Shown here one piece after another: positions 25,239 through 33,112 of a stretch of DNA of 61,915 bases. Below the pieces are notes generated by a model. That model ran no database searches. It was not told the DNA's origin and saw nothing but the letters and a program-made list of their open reading frames with translations. Within the stretch, counting starts at the first letter, position 1, and each line of letters starts with the position of its first letter. The position numbers were made by a program, and so were the translations under genes. This stretch comes from Candidatus Borkfalkia faecigallinarum (lineage in GTDB: Bacteria > Bacillota > Clostridia > Christensenellales > Borkfalkiaceae): NCBI GenBank assembly GCA_019114625.1, contig DXFD01000052.1:1-61915 (forward strand). The letters are read 5' to 3'.

Positions 25239-25577
25239 TCAGCCGCCCAACCCGTTGGTATAGAGGATGCCGCAGGCGACGAACAGGCGCTTTTCGGTCG
25301 AGAGCAGCACGATCCCCTTCGACTGCGCGAGGTCGATGACGGCCTGCTCCGGCTTTTTGCCGCGCACGAACACGATGCACAGCATGTCCATCATCTCCGC
25401 CGTGCGCACGACCTGCGGGTTCAGCAGCCCCGTCAGCAGCACGGACTGGTCCTTGACATACGCGAGGACGTCGCTCATCATGTCCGAGCCGCATGCGGTG
25501 TGGATCTCGGTGTCGAGGTTGTCCTCCCCGCACAGGATCTCCGCGTCGAGCAATTTGACCACTTCTCTGATCGTCAT
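25239..25577 (-). CDS. DRTGG-domain protein, first gene of the hydrogenase-like cluster
   Basis: 112 residues; a DRTGG-like domain with MTIREVVKLLDAEILCG at the N-terminus (as in serine-kinase-like HPr regions) and IVFVRGKKPEQAVIDLA. GGGAGAA precedes the ATG. Paralogue of 23214-23543. It heads the operon DRTGG-ATPase-hydrogenase-like-DRTGG, with its promoter at 25623-25651. Confidence 0.8.
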   Translation of the reverse strand: MTIREVVKLLDAEILCGEDNLDTEIHTACGSDMMSDVLAYVKDQSVLLTGLLNPQVVRTAEMMDMLCIVFVRGKKPEQAVIDLAQSKGIVLLSTEKRLFVACGILYTNGLGG

Positions 25578-25600
25578 ACAAAATTCTCCCGAAAATAGTT

Positions 25601-25614
25601 GGCGGCGCGCCGCC
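25601..25614. promoter_or_regulatory. Perfect 14-bp palindrome between promoter and first gene
   Basis: GGCGGCGCGCCGCC lies between the -10 box (25623-25628) and the ribosome site of the operon, a position expected for an operator. In GC-rich DNA a chance palindrome is possible. Confidence 0.35.
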
Positions 25615-25622
25615 TTTGTACT

Positions 25623-25651
25623 ATCATACCATACATCCGCACGCTTTTCAA
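25623..25651 (-). promoter_or_regulatory. Promoter of the DRTGG-hydrogenase-like operon
   Basis: TTGAAA (25651-25646), 17 nt, TATGAT (25628-25623) with TGG extension, about 45 nt before the start codon. Confidence 0.75.
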
Positions 25652-25739
25652 TCGATTTTTGCGATTTTTGCGGCTTCTTCACATTTTTTGTTGCAAAATC
25701 AAGCGCCGACGGCCTGTCCGCGGCGCTTGGGCGCAAAAC

Positions 25740-25768
25740 GCGCGCCGCGGCAAATTGCCGCGGCGCGC
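25740..25768 (-). terminator. Terminator of the metal permease gene
   Basis: A very stable inverted repeat, about 13 bp, with short loop, followed on the minus strand by GTTTTGCG; 30 nt past the permease stop. Confidence 0.65.
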
Positions 25769-25798
25769 GGAAAGGACGAAAATGGCAAAAAAGGGCGC

Positions 25799-26683
25799 TC
25801 ACGCCGGAGCGAACAGCTGCATCCCGCCGAGCACGAGATAGCCCGCCGCGACGCCGACCGCGTACATGACGGCGAGCACGGCGAAGGTGCGGCCGATCTT
25901 TTTGGCGTTTTTGAACAGCAGCAGAAAGCCCAGCCCCGCGTTGGCGCACACCCCCGCGACCAACCCGCCGAAGGACAGCCCCCCGAGCACATACGCCTGC
26001 GAGACGAGCACGCTCGCCGCGCAGTTGGGGATCAGCCCGACCGCCGCCGCGACGAGCGGCTGGAACCAGTACCCGCCCTGCAAAAAGGCGGAGATGGCGT
26101 CCGACGCGTAGTGCATCGCGAAGCCAAACGCGAGGTTGACGGCGAGGATGTAGGCGAAGATCTCCAGCGCGTGCAGCAGCGGATGCACGAGGTAGCGGCG
26201 CAGGGCGCCGTCTTCCTCGTGGTCGTGGCCGCAGCGGGTGCCGTGGACGGATTCCCCTTCCCCCAGCTCCGCGAGCTTTTCCCGGCGCAGGAGGGCGTTG
26301 CACAGGTACCCCGCCCCCGTCGCCGTGACGAACAGGATCGCCACGAGGGGCATGACGGAGAAGGCCTTGGAGCCATCCCCCGCCGTCAAAAGGAGCACGA
26401 TCGCCTCGTCGCTCGTCGCGATAAATACGGACAAAAGGGTGCCCGTGCGGATGAGGCGGCGGTCGTACAGCTTTGCCGCCATGACCGAAAACCCGCATTG
26501 CGGGATGATGCCCGTCGCCGCGCCGAGCAGGGGCGCGAGCCCGCCGCGCAGCACGTTGCTCTGCCGCGTGACGGCGGTGCGCCGTTCGAGCAGCTCGATG
26601 AGCACATACATCAGGAATAAAAAGGGAAAGACGCGCACACTGTCCCACAGCGCGTCCGAAAGGATATCCAAAATTTCTCCCAC
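25799..26683 (-). CDS. Putative metal exporter, ArsP_2 (10-TM) family
   Basis: 294-residue polytopic membrane protein, with about eight to ten hydrophobic segments in two similar halves. The line IIPQCGFSVMAAKLYDRRLI with ATSDEAIVLL in the first half and GLIPNCAASVLVSQ in the second are the repeated signatures of the ArsP_2 family (often annotated putative manganese transporter). A central soluble loop has a His/Asp-rich stretch (RCGHDHEED) that could bind metal. The start codon is GTG at 26683 with GGAGGTACGCC upstream. The transported ion cannot be told. Confidence 0.82.
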   Translation of the reverse strand: MGEILDILSDALWDSVRVFPFLFLMYVLIELLERRTAVTRQSNVLRGGLAPLLGAATGIIPQCGFSVMAAKLYDRRLIRTGTLLSVFIATSDEAIVLLLTAGDGSKAFSVMPLVAILFVTATGAGYLCNALLRREKLAELGEGESVHGTRCGHDHEEDGALRRYLVHPLLHALEIFAYILAVNLAFGFAMHYASDAISAFLQGGYWFQPLVAAAVGLIPNCAASVLVSQAYVLGGLSFGGLVAGVCANAGLGFLLLFKNAKKIGRTFAVLAVMYAVGVAAGYLVLGGMQLFAPA

Positions 26684-26715
26684 GGCGTACCTCCTCTCCG
26701 TTCAAGCCGCGGTCT

Positions 26716-26744
26716 ATTATAGCGCGAACGCGCGGAAAGCGCAA
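26716..26744 (-). promoter_or_regulatory. Promoter of the metal permease gene
   Basis: TTGCGC (26744-26739), 17 nt, TATAAT (26721-26716). The -35 is the edge of the first tandem-repeat unit. Confidence 0.6.
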
Positions 26745-26850
26745 CCGTTTTTTGCCGCCCGCGGGCGGTTTTCCGCCGAAAGCGCAACCGTTTTTTGCCG
26801 CCTGCGGGCGGTTTTCTGCCGAAAGCGCAACCGCCTCGACGCGCCGCAGA
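26739..26850. repeat. 43-bp tandem array upstream of the permease gene
   Basis: Units at 26739-26781 and 26782-26824, nearly identical, plus a partial third from 26825. Each holds a small GC hairpin after a T run. The remaining space to the next gene contains only GC-rich low-complexity sequence. Confidence 0.85.
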
Positions 26851-26977
26851 CGGCAAAAGCGGAAAAAGCGCGGCAAAAGGCGGCACAAAAGGCGGCGGCG
26901 CGGCAAAGCGCATAAAAAGAGGCATGGCAAAAGGCGGCCCCGCGCCGCGGAGCCGCCCCGACAAACTTATCAAATAT

Positions 26978-27097
26978 GCGCGCCGCGCCCCGTCGAACTT
27001 ACCGGGTGCGCGCGCGTTACGCCGCGCCCCGTTCGGGCTGTCCGATCGTGCGCGCGCCGCGCCCCGTCAAACTGACCGGATGCGCGCGCGTTACGCC
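26978..27097. repeat. 46-bp direct repeat overlapping the 3' end of the MsmK-type gene
   Basis: Copies at 26978-27023 and 27052-27097 differ at four positions. The second copy includes the stop codon and last residue codon of the ABC ATPase gene. Confidence 0.8.
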
Positions 27098-28395
27098 TCG
27101 CCCCCGTCCGGGCGGGCGGGACGGGCGCGGCGGAATAGCCCCTCGCGCGCGGGCGAAACCTTGCCGAGCTTGGCGCGCATCTCCTGCAGGGTCAGCGGCA
27201 CGAAGGACGCCTCCTGCTCGTTTTCGGGCACGGCCTCGTAATCCTCGTCGTGCGAGAGCAGGGAAAGCTCCGTCTCCGCGTCGAAGAGGTGGATATGGCG
27301 GGCGTCGACGGCCAGTTCCGCCACGTCGCCCCGGGCGATGTTGCTGCGCGGGTCGACGCGCACGACCATGTCGGAAGAGCGGATGCCCTCCTCCTTCCCG
27401 GCATCCAGGCGGCAGCACAGGTGGGTATCCGAGCCGAGCTTTTCCACGACCTCGACCAGCGCTTCGATGACGGTGTCGGGCGAGGCGGCGAGGAAGTTCT
27501 CCTCGTCGTGGATGTCCTCCGGGCGGATGCCGAGGATGAGCGGCTTGTCGGTATCGACGTACGCTTCCGCGTTGCGGATGCGCATTTCCACCGAGCGGGG
27601 CAGCGCGATGCGCTTGCCGGCAAACGCGACGCACACGCGGTCGCGGATGCGCACGAGGCGGGCGTCGAAAAAGTTCATCTGCGGCGAGCCGATCAGCCCG
27701 GCGACGAATTTATTGATGGGATAGTCGTACAGGTTCTGCGGGGTGTCCGCCTGCTGCATGAACCCCTCGCGCATGACGACGACGCGGGAGCCCATCGTCA
27801 TCGCCTCGACCTGGTCGTTGGTGACGTAGAGGAAGGTGGTGCCCAGCCGCGCGTGCAGCTTGGCGATCTCGGTGCGCATCTGCGCGCGCAGGCGGCCGTC
27901 CAGATTGGAGAGCGGCTCGTCCAGCAGAAAGACCTTCGGCTCGCGCACGAGCGCGCGGCCGAGCGCGACGCGCTGGCGCTGCCCGGCGGAGAGCGTCTTG
28001 GGCTTGCGCATGAGGCAGTCGGTCAGCCCGAGCACGGCCGCCGCCTCGCGCACGCGGCTGTCGATGTCCTGCTTGGAGACCTTGCGCAGCTTGAGGCCGA
28101 ACGCCATGTTGTCGTACACCGTCAGGTGGGGGGACAGCGTGTACCCCTGCGAGAGCATCGCCACGTCGCGGTCCTTCGTTTCGACGTCGTTGACCTTCTT
28201 TCCGTCGATATACAGCTCGCCCGCGGTGATCTCTTCCAGCCCGGCGATCATGCGCAGCACCGTCGATTTGCCGCACCCGGACGGGCCGACCAGCACGACG
28301 AACTCGCCGTCGCGGATATTCAGGCTGAGATCGGTCACCGCGGCGACGCCGGACGGGTACACCTTCCCCAACCCCTTGAGCGATAGTCTTGCCAT
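27091..28395 (-). CDS. Sugar ABC transporter ATPase, MsmK/UgpC family
   Basis: 434 residues: ABC ATPase domain (1-235) and a C-terminal TOBE/OB regulatory domain with the family line ILGIRPEDIHD. Walker A GPSGCGKST (37-45) and Walker B FLLDEP are intact, the Q-loop glutamine is kept (MLSQGY). Two departures: the signature is LSAGQ instead of LSGGQ, and the H-loop histidine is Asn at residue 193 (VTNDQVEAMT). No permease or binding protein is adjacent, as for MsmK proteins that energise several sugar importers. ATG 28395 has GGAGGAA upstream. A C-terminal basic tail follows the regulatory domain. Confidence 0.88.
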   Translation of the reverse strand: MARLSLKGLGKVYPSGVAAVTDLSLNIRDGEFVVLVGPSGCGKSTVLRMIAGLEEITAGELYIDGKKVNDVETKDRDVAMLSQGYTLSPHLTVYDNMAFGLKLRKVSKQDIDSRVREAAAVLGLTDCLMRKPKTLSAGQRQRVALGRALVREPKVFLLDEPLSNLDGRLRAQMRTEIAKLHARLGTTFLYVTNDQVEAMTMGSRVVVMREGFMQQADTPQNLYDYPINKFVAGLIGSPQMNFFDARLVRIRDRVCVAFAGKRIALPRSVEMRIRNAEAYVDTDKPLILGIRPEDIHDEENFLAASPDTVIEALVEVVEKLGSDTHLCCRLDAGKEEGIRSSDMVVRVDPRSNIARGDVAELAVDARHIHLFDAETELSLLSHDEDYEAVPENEQEASFVPLTLQEMRAKLGKVSPAREGLFRRARPARPDGGEA

Positions 28396-28675
28396 ATGCA
28401 AAATTTCCTCCGTACCTTCGTTGTTTTCGTTTGCTCACTCTATTTTATACTATTTTGCCGCAAAAAGCAACGGCAAAGCGCAACAATTTTTGCGAGGAAG
28501 CGCATCCGTTTTGCCAAGTTTTGCGCGTGCGGCGCGCCCGCCGCCCCTTTTTGTCCTCCTCGCCCCTTTTATGCTCCTCTCCCGTTTTTGCCCTTCCGCC
28601 CGCCCCGCGCGCGGCGGGGGCGCGCCCCCGGGCGGCTCCCTTTGCCCGGCTTTGCGCGCAAGCGCCGCCGAACGC
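28396..28675. other. Gene-free GC-rich spacer
   Basis: The space between the divergent ABC ATPase and argF genes. Apart from a possible weak leftward promoter near 28450 and the argF promoter, only low-complexity pyrimidine-rich sequence is seen. Confidence 0.5.
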
Positions 28676-28704
28676 TTGTTTTTTCGGCGCGCATCTGCTA
28701 TAAT
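28676..28704 (+). promoter_or_regulatory. argF promoter
   Basis: TTGTTT (28676-28681), 17 nt, TATAAT (28699-28704) with TGC extension, giving a leader of about 85 nt. No ArgR box was identified by eye. Confidence 0.75.
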
Positions 28705-28795
28705 GAAGACGCGCAGGGAGTATCCCGCGCGCGATGCCGCCCCTTTCCCGCGGCGGCGAAACCGAATCCGCGCGCGGCCCGTGTGCCTTATCCGT

Positions 28796-29737
28796 ATGGA
28801 CATCAATAAATACGATCCGAAATTCCGGCTGCACCGGCGCGACCTGCTGGGGCTGACCGACCTGACGCCCGAGGAGATCTTTGAGCTTCTCTACGCCGCC
28901 AAGGCGATGAAAAAGAAGTTCCGCGTGCATGAAAACAGCGCCTTCCTGCGCGGAAAGACGGTCGCGCTGCTGTTCGGCAGCGCCTCCACCCGCACGCGCG
29001 TCTCCTTTGAAATGGGCATCCGCCAGATGGGCGGCGACTATATCTACCTCTCCAAATCGGAGACGCAGCTCGCGCGCGGGGAATCCATCAAGGACACCGC
29101 CGCGATGCTGGGCCGCTACGGCCTCTCCGCCGTGGTGCTGCGCGCGCTGACCGAGGCGCAGACGCACGAATTTGCCTCGTACAGCGACATCCCCGTCATC
29201 AACGGCATCACCGAGGTCTCCCACCCGCTGCAGATCCTCTCCGACCTGTTCACGATCTGGGAGGTGAAGGGCAGGCTGGACAACCTCAAACTCGCGTACA
29301 TCGGCGACGGGAACAACATCGCCAACTCGCTGATCATGGGCTGTTCGAAGGTGAACATGAACATGGCGATCGCCAGCCCGCACGGGTACAGCCCGGCGCG
29401 CGCGCTGGTCGAGCGGGCGATGCAGTTCGGCGACGTGCTCATCACCGACGACGTCGCCGAGGCGGTGGCAAACGCCGACGTCGTCTATACGGACGTGTTC
29501 ATCTCCATGAACGAGGAGGACGACACCGAAAAGAAGCGCATCCTCTCCCGCTACCGCGTGACGAACGAAGTGATGAAGCTCGCCAAGCCGGACGCCGTGT
29601 TCATGCACTGTATGCCCGTGCACCGCGGCGAGGAAGTTTCGGCGGAGGTGGTGGACGGGCCGCAGTCCATCTTCTACGACCAGGCCGAAAACCGCCTGCA
29701 CCTGAACAAGGCGGCGCTCGCGCTGCTGACGAAATAA
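28796..29737 (+). CDS. argF: Ornithine carbamoyltransferase family protein
   Basis: 313 residues. Carbamoyl-phosphate site SASTRTRVSFE (STRT at 64-67) and the C-terminal HCMP at 271-274 followed by HRGEEV identify a transcarbamylase of the OTC group, which makes citrulline from ornithine. Two conserved loops differ from common OTCs: HPLQ (143-146) instead of HPCQ, and SMN (237-239) instead of the ornithine-binding SMG. The ATG at 28796 gives the family N-terminus, but no Shine-Dalgarno is visible before it; an in-frame upstream ATG overlaps the -10 box. An alternative substrate such as another diamino acid cannot be excluded. Confidence 0.82.
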   Translation: MDINKYDPKFRLHRRDLLGLTDLTPEEIFELLYAAKAMKKKFRVHENSAFLRGKTVALLFGSASTRTRVSFEMGIRQMGGDYIYLSKSETQLARGESIKDTAAMLGRYGLSAVVLRALTEAQTHEFASYSDIPVINGITEVSHPLQILSDLFTIWEVKGRLDNLKLAYIGDGNNIANSLIMGCSKVNMNMAIASPHGYSPARALVERAMQFGDVLITDDVAEAVANADVVYTDVFISMNEEDDTEKKRILSRYRVTNEVMKLAKPDAVFMHCMPVHRGEEVSAEVVDGPQSIFYDQAENRLHLNKAALALLTK

Positions 29738-29740
29738 ACG

Positions 29741-29772
29741 CCCCCGCCCGCTGCGGAACGCAGCGGGCGGGG
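29741..29772 (+). terminator. Hairpin between argF and the peptidase gene
   Basis: A GC stem of 10-12 bp (CGCCCGCTGC and complement) directly after argF, without a T run; it may attenuate rather than end transcription into the next gene. Confidence 0.5.
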
Positions 29773-29790
29773 CCTGTCGAGGCAAACGAT

Positions 29791-31086
29791 ATGCACAGGG
29801 ACATCGAAAGTTATCTGGAAGCGTGCGCGGGCAGCATCGCCGAGCTCGTCCGGATCGACAGCTCGCAGGCCGACCCGCTGCCCGGCAAGCCCTTCGGCGA
29901 GGGGGCGGCGCAGGCGCTGCGCCGCTTTTTGCTTTTGGCGGAGAGCTTTGGCTTCGCAACGCGCAATTACGACAACTACGTCGGGGAAGTGATCTTCGGC
30001 AGCGGCGAGCCCTTCGCCATCCTCTGCCACCTCGACGTCGTGCCCGCCGGCAGCGGCTGGACGCACGACCCCTTCGGCGGGGAGATCGCCGACGGGAAGA
30101 TCTACGGCCGCGGCGCCACCGACGACAAGGGCCCCGCCGTGATCTGCCTGTACTGCCTCAAAGCGCTCAAAGACGCCGGCTTCGCGCCCGCGCGCACCAT
30201 CAAGCTGATCGCGGGCTGCAACGAGGAGACGGGCTGGAAGTGCATCGAACACTACAACGCCTGCGCCGAAATGCCGAAGGAGGGATTCTCCCCGGACGCG
30301 GACTTCCCCGTCATCTATGCGGAGAAGGGCATCCTGCACATCCGGCTGGACTACCCGCTCGCGGACGCGCCCTTCACCGCGCTCCGCGGCGGCGAGCGCG
30401 AAAACATGGTCTGCGACTATGCCCGCGCCGAAGGCGCCGCCTTCGACCCCGCGCGCGGGGAAAAATACGGCGTCGCGGCGGAGGGGGACGGCATCGCCGC
30501 GCACGGCCGTGCGGCGCACGCCTCCACCCCCGAAGCGGGCGAGAACGCGCTGGAAAAGCTGCTGCGCTACTTTGCGGAGGAGAGCGAGGGCGCCGCGCGC
30601 GTCGCGGCGGACCTGTTCGACGACCGCCTCGGCCTCAGACAACTGCGCGACGAGACGGGCTCCCTCACCCTCTCGCCCGACGTGGCGAGCTACCGCGAGG
30701 GCGTGCTGTCCGTCCTCGCCGACATCCGCTACCCCGCGTCCATGCGCCGCGAAGAGATCCTCGGCAGGCTGGAAGAGCTGGGCGTCCCCTGCACGGTGCT
30801 GCACGCCCAGGCGCCGCTGCTGAGCGAAAAGGAGGGCGCGCTCGTCTCCACCCTGCGGCGGGTGTACGAGCAGGAGACGGGGCAGGCGGCGGAGCCGATC
30901 GCGATCGGCGGCGGCACCTACGCGCGCGCGCTCGAACGGGGCGCGGCGTTCGGCCCCGAGTTCCCCGGCGAACCCTCCACCATCCACCAAAAGGACGAGT
31001 ATATCTCCCTCGACAACGTGCGCCGGCTGCTGCGCATCTACTGCGCCGCCATCCGCGCGCTGACCGAGGGGGAAAAGAAGGGCTGA
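29791..31086 (+). CDS. M20 dipeptidase, PepV/Sapep-like
   Basis: 431-residue zinc aminopeptidase of family M20A. Metal and catalytic residues are visible in ILCHLDVVPAG, GRGATDDKGP and GCNEETGWKC, then a lid domain inserted at about residues 180-330 and the final histidine in STIHQKDE. Such enzymes split dipeptides in the cytoplasm (no signal peptide). CGAGGCAAACGAT precedes the ATG. It is 53 nt downstream of argF on the same strand and could be partly cotranscribed with it. Confidence 0.88.
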   Translation: MHRDIESYLEACAGSIAELVRIDSSQADPLPGKPFGEGAAQALRRFLLLAESFGFATRNYDNYVGEVIFGSGEPFAILCHLDVVPAGSGWTHDPFGGEIADGKIYGRGATDDKGPAVICLYCLKALKDAGFAPARTIKLIAGCNEETGWKCIEHYNACAEMPKEGFSPDADFPVIYAEKGILHIRLDYPLADAPFTALRGGERENMVCDYARAEGAAFDPARGEKYGVAAEGDGIAAHGRAAHASTPEAGENALEKLLRYFAEESEGAARVAADLFDDRLGLRQLRDETGSLTLSPDVASYREGVLSVLADIRYPASMRREEILGRLEELGVPCTVLHAQAPLLSEKEGALVSTLRRVYEQETGQAAEPIAIGGGTYARALERGAAFGPEFPGEPSTIHQKDEYISLDNVRRLLRIYCAAIRALTEGEKKG

Positions 31087-31132
31087 CCGCGCCCCGACGG
31101 GGGCGGCGCAGCGCCGCCCCCCCGGATACGAT

Positions 31133-31162
31133 GCGCGCCCTCCCCTTACGGGAAGGGCGCGC
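31133..31162. terminator. Bidirectional GC hairpin between converging genes
   Basis: The inverted repeat GCGCGCCCT with complement around TTAC lies between the peptidase and plsC stops. Other GC palindromes surround it (31098-31121 and 31198-31222). T runs are short. Confidence 0.45.
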
Positions 31163-31272
31163 GCCCCGCGGCGGCAGCCGCAAAAGCTGAGCGAAAGGGC
31201 GCGTCCCGCGGATCGCGGGGCGTGCCCTCCTTTTGTTCCGGCTCCGCCGCCCCGACGGGGCGGCGGAGATCT

Positions 31273-32298
31273 TCATGCGTTTTCGGGCAGGGGCGGCGGC
31301 TCCCCGAACGGGGCGTCCTCCGCATAGGAAGCGCCGTCCGCGCGGGAAGCGCCTTCGGCATATGCGGCGCTTTGCGCACGCGCGGCATCCGCCGCGCGGG
31401 AAGCGCCCGCGTTCCTCCGTTCCGCCGCGGCGCGCCGGCCCTCCGCGCGCGGGGCGTCCGTCTCCCCCGCCGCGCCCGCCGCAGCGGCGCCCGCCTGCAC
31501 GAAGTCGGCCGCGCGCACCTCCTTCCCGTACAGGCGGCAGCCCGCGGCACGCATCGCCTCGAACACGGCGTCCGAGAGCGCCTGCGTGCGCTCGTGCAGC
31601 GTCTCGCCCGCGACCGACGCGGGGTCCACCGCGGGCAGGATATGGATGATGACCTTCTTTTTTCCGTGCAGGAGACGGCGCAGCTTGGTCTCGCGAAATT
31701 CGATGAAGAGGGGCAGCACGGGGACGCCGAACTTGGCGGCGTAGCGGAAGGCGCCCGACTGGAAGGGGCGCAGCTTTTCGTACTGCGGCCAGAGGGCGTG
31801 TTCGGGATAGAAGTTGACGATCTTGCCCCGCGCGACCAGCTCGCCGACGGCGTCCTGCAGATTTTTGATGTCGCGGAAGCGCGTGCCGACGGGCAGGAAC
31901 CCGCCCGCCTTGAAGATGCGGCCGAGCGCCCCGCGCTTCAAGAGATAGTAGGAGCCGGTATGGAAGGTGCGGAAGGGCCCGAGCGCGTTTTTGACCATGA
32001 GCGTGTCCAGCGTGTGGACGTGGTTGCACACGGAGATCGCCCCGCCGCGCACCGCGCGCAGGTTCTCCTTCCCCTCCACGCGCGCGCCCTGCGCGAACCA
32101 GGTCACGACCGGGCCGAGCGCCGCGACGATCGACAGGATGACCGCCCGCCGCACCCGCTCGAGCGGCTTTTCCGGCAGATAGTCGTATCCCCGATCGATG
32201 TCCAGCGCGTCGAAGGTGCGGTGCTTTTCATTCATATCGGTCGCGAACTTCCCCTGCTTTTCCAGCAGGGCCTGCCGCGCGCGCAGCTTTTTTGTCAT
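31273..32298 (-). CDS. 1-acyl-glycerol-3-phosphate acyltransferase family protein
   Basis: 341 residues. PlsC-type domain: HX4D motif in CNHVHTLDTLM, motif II region FHTGSYYLLKRG...GFLPVGTR, motif III FYPEHALWP (in place of the common FPEGTRS), and VLPLFIEF. One membrane segment (about 45-70) anchors it. The reaction is acyl transfer to a lysophospholipid or related acceptor. The last 75 residues or so are a low-complexity Ala/Arg/Glu tail absent from the family. ATG 32298 has GGGAGAAGCGT upstream, better than 32319. It has its own promoter. Confidence 0.85.
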   Translation of the reverse strand: MTKKLRARQALLEKQGKFATDMNEKHRTFDALDIDRGYDYLPEKPLERVRRAVILSIVAALGPVVTWFAQGARVEGKENLRAVRGGAISVCNHVHTLDTLMVKNALGPFRTFHTGSYYLLKRGALGRIFKAGGFLPVGTRFRDIKNLQDAVGELVARGKIVNFYPEHALWPQYEKLRPFQSGAFRYAAKFGVPVLPLFIEFRETKLRRLLHGKKKVIIHILPAVDPASVAGETLHERTQALSDAVFEAMRAAGCRLYGKEVRAADFVQAGAAAAGAAGETDAPRAEGRRAAAERRNAGASRAADAARAQSAAYAEGASRADGASYAEDAPFGEPPPLPENA

Positions 32299-32332
32299 AC
32301 GCTTCTCCCGTATTGTCATTCCTTTCTATTAT

Positions 32333-32361
32333 ATTATACCACGGCGGCGGAAATTATGCAA
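32333..32361 (-). promoter_or_regulatory. plsC-like gene promoter
   Basis: TTGCAT (32361-32356), 17 nt, TATAAT (32338-32333) with TGG extension. Confidence 0.7.
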
Positions 32362-32389
32362 CCGCCGCGCGCCCCTGCCCGCAAAAAAA

Positions 32390-32971
32390 TCACAGGGCGT
32401 CCATCTCGTCGAGGGTGAGCAGGAAGGCGGGGATGAAATGCTCCATAAAATAGCGCAGGCAGGGCAGGTCGCGCGCGCGCAGGTCCGCCTCGATGGTCTC
32501 CTTCGCCTTTTTGAACTCGGCGTTGCCGCCCTTGAGTTCTTCGAGGCACTTGACGTAGGCGGAGAGCTTGTCCGCCGCCTTGACCAGCTTGTATTCGTAG
32601 GCGGCGGTGTCCGCCTTGACGCAGGGGGCGAAGGCGGGCGCGAGTTCGGCGGGGAGCATGGCGAGCAGCTTTTCGCAGGCGAGATCCTCCAGCTTGCCGT
32701 ACGCGCCGCGGATCTCGCCGTTGAAGTACTTGACGGGGGTGGGGAGGTCGCCCGTCATCACCTCCGCGCTCTCGTGGTACAGCGCCCAAAGCACCGTCTT
32801 TTGGATGTCGGGCGCGTTGCGGAAGATCTCGGTGTCGATGACGGCGAGCGCGTGGGCGAACATCGCCACCTGCTGGGAGTGCTCCATGATGTTTTCGTCG
32901 CGCGCCGAGCGCATGAGCGACCAGCGGCGGATGTACTTCATGCGATCCAAAAAGGCAAAAAAGTGATACAT
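32390..32971 (-). CDS. HD-domain 5'-deoxynucleotidase, YfbR-like
   Basis: 193 residues. The family lines RWSLMRSARDENIMEHSQQVAMFAHAL and TGDLPTPVKYFNGEIRGAY are clear, with the last metal aspartate in VKAADKLSAY. In the central HD pair the aspartate is Glu here (LYHESAEVM), which changes the metal ligand but keeps the charge. YfbR enzymes remove phosphate from dNMPs. GAGGAAACGGAT precedes the ATG at 32971. It is divergent from the thiamine transporter with overlapping promoters. Confidence 0.85.
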   Translation of the reverse strand: MYHFFAFLDRMKYIRRWSLMRSARDENIMEHSQQVAMFAHALAVIDTEIFRNAPDIQKTVLWALYHESAEVMTGDLPTPVKYFNGEIRGAYGKLEDLACEKLLAMLPAELAPAFAPCVKADTAAYEYKLVKAADKLSAYVKCLEELKGGNAEFKKAKETIEADLRARDLPCLRYFMEHFIPAFLLTLDEMDAL

Positions 32972-32999
32972 ATCCGTTTCCTCAAACAAAGTTGCCTTT

Positions 33000-33028
33000 A
33001 TTGTAGCATAAAATCCGTTGACTTTCAA
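33000..33028 (-). promoter_or_regulatory. yfbR-like gene promoter
   Basis: TTGAAA (33028-33023), 17 nt, TACAAT (33005-33000) with TGC extension. Its -35 box shares a base with the -35 box of the divergent thiT promoter. Confidence 0.8.
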
Positions 33029-33046
33029 TCGCTTTTACTCTATAAT
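33018..33046 (+). promoter_or_regulatory. thiT promoter
   Basis: TTGACT (33018-33023), 17 nt, TATAAT (33041-33046). Transcription would start near 33053, giving a leader of about 220 nt that contains the TPP riboswitch. Confidence 0.85.
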
Positions 33047-33112
33047 TGAAATTGCATTTTTCGACACGGCCTTCGCGCCCCCGCCGGGGCGCGCGAAGTT
33101 TGTGAATACAAC

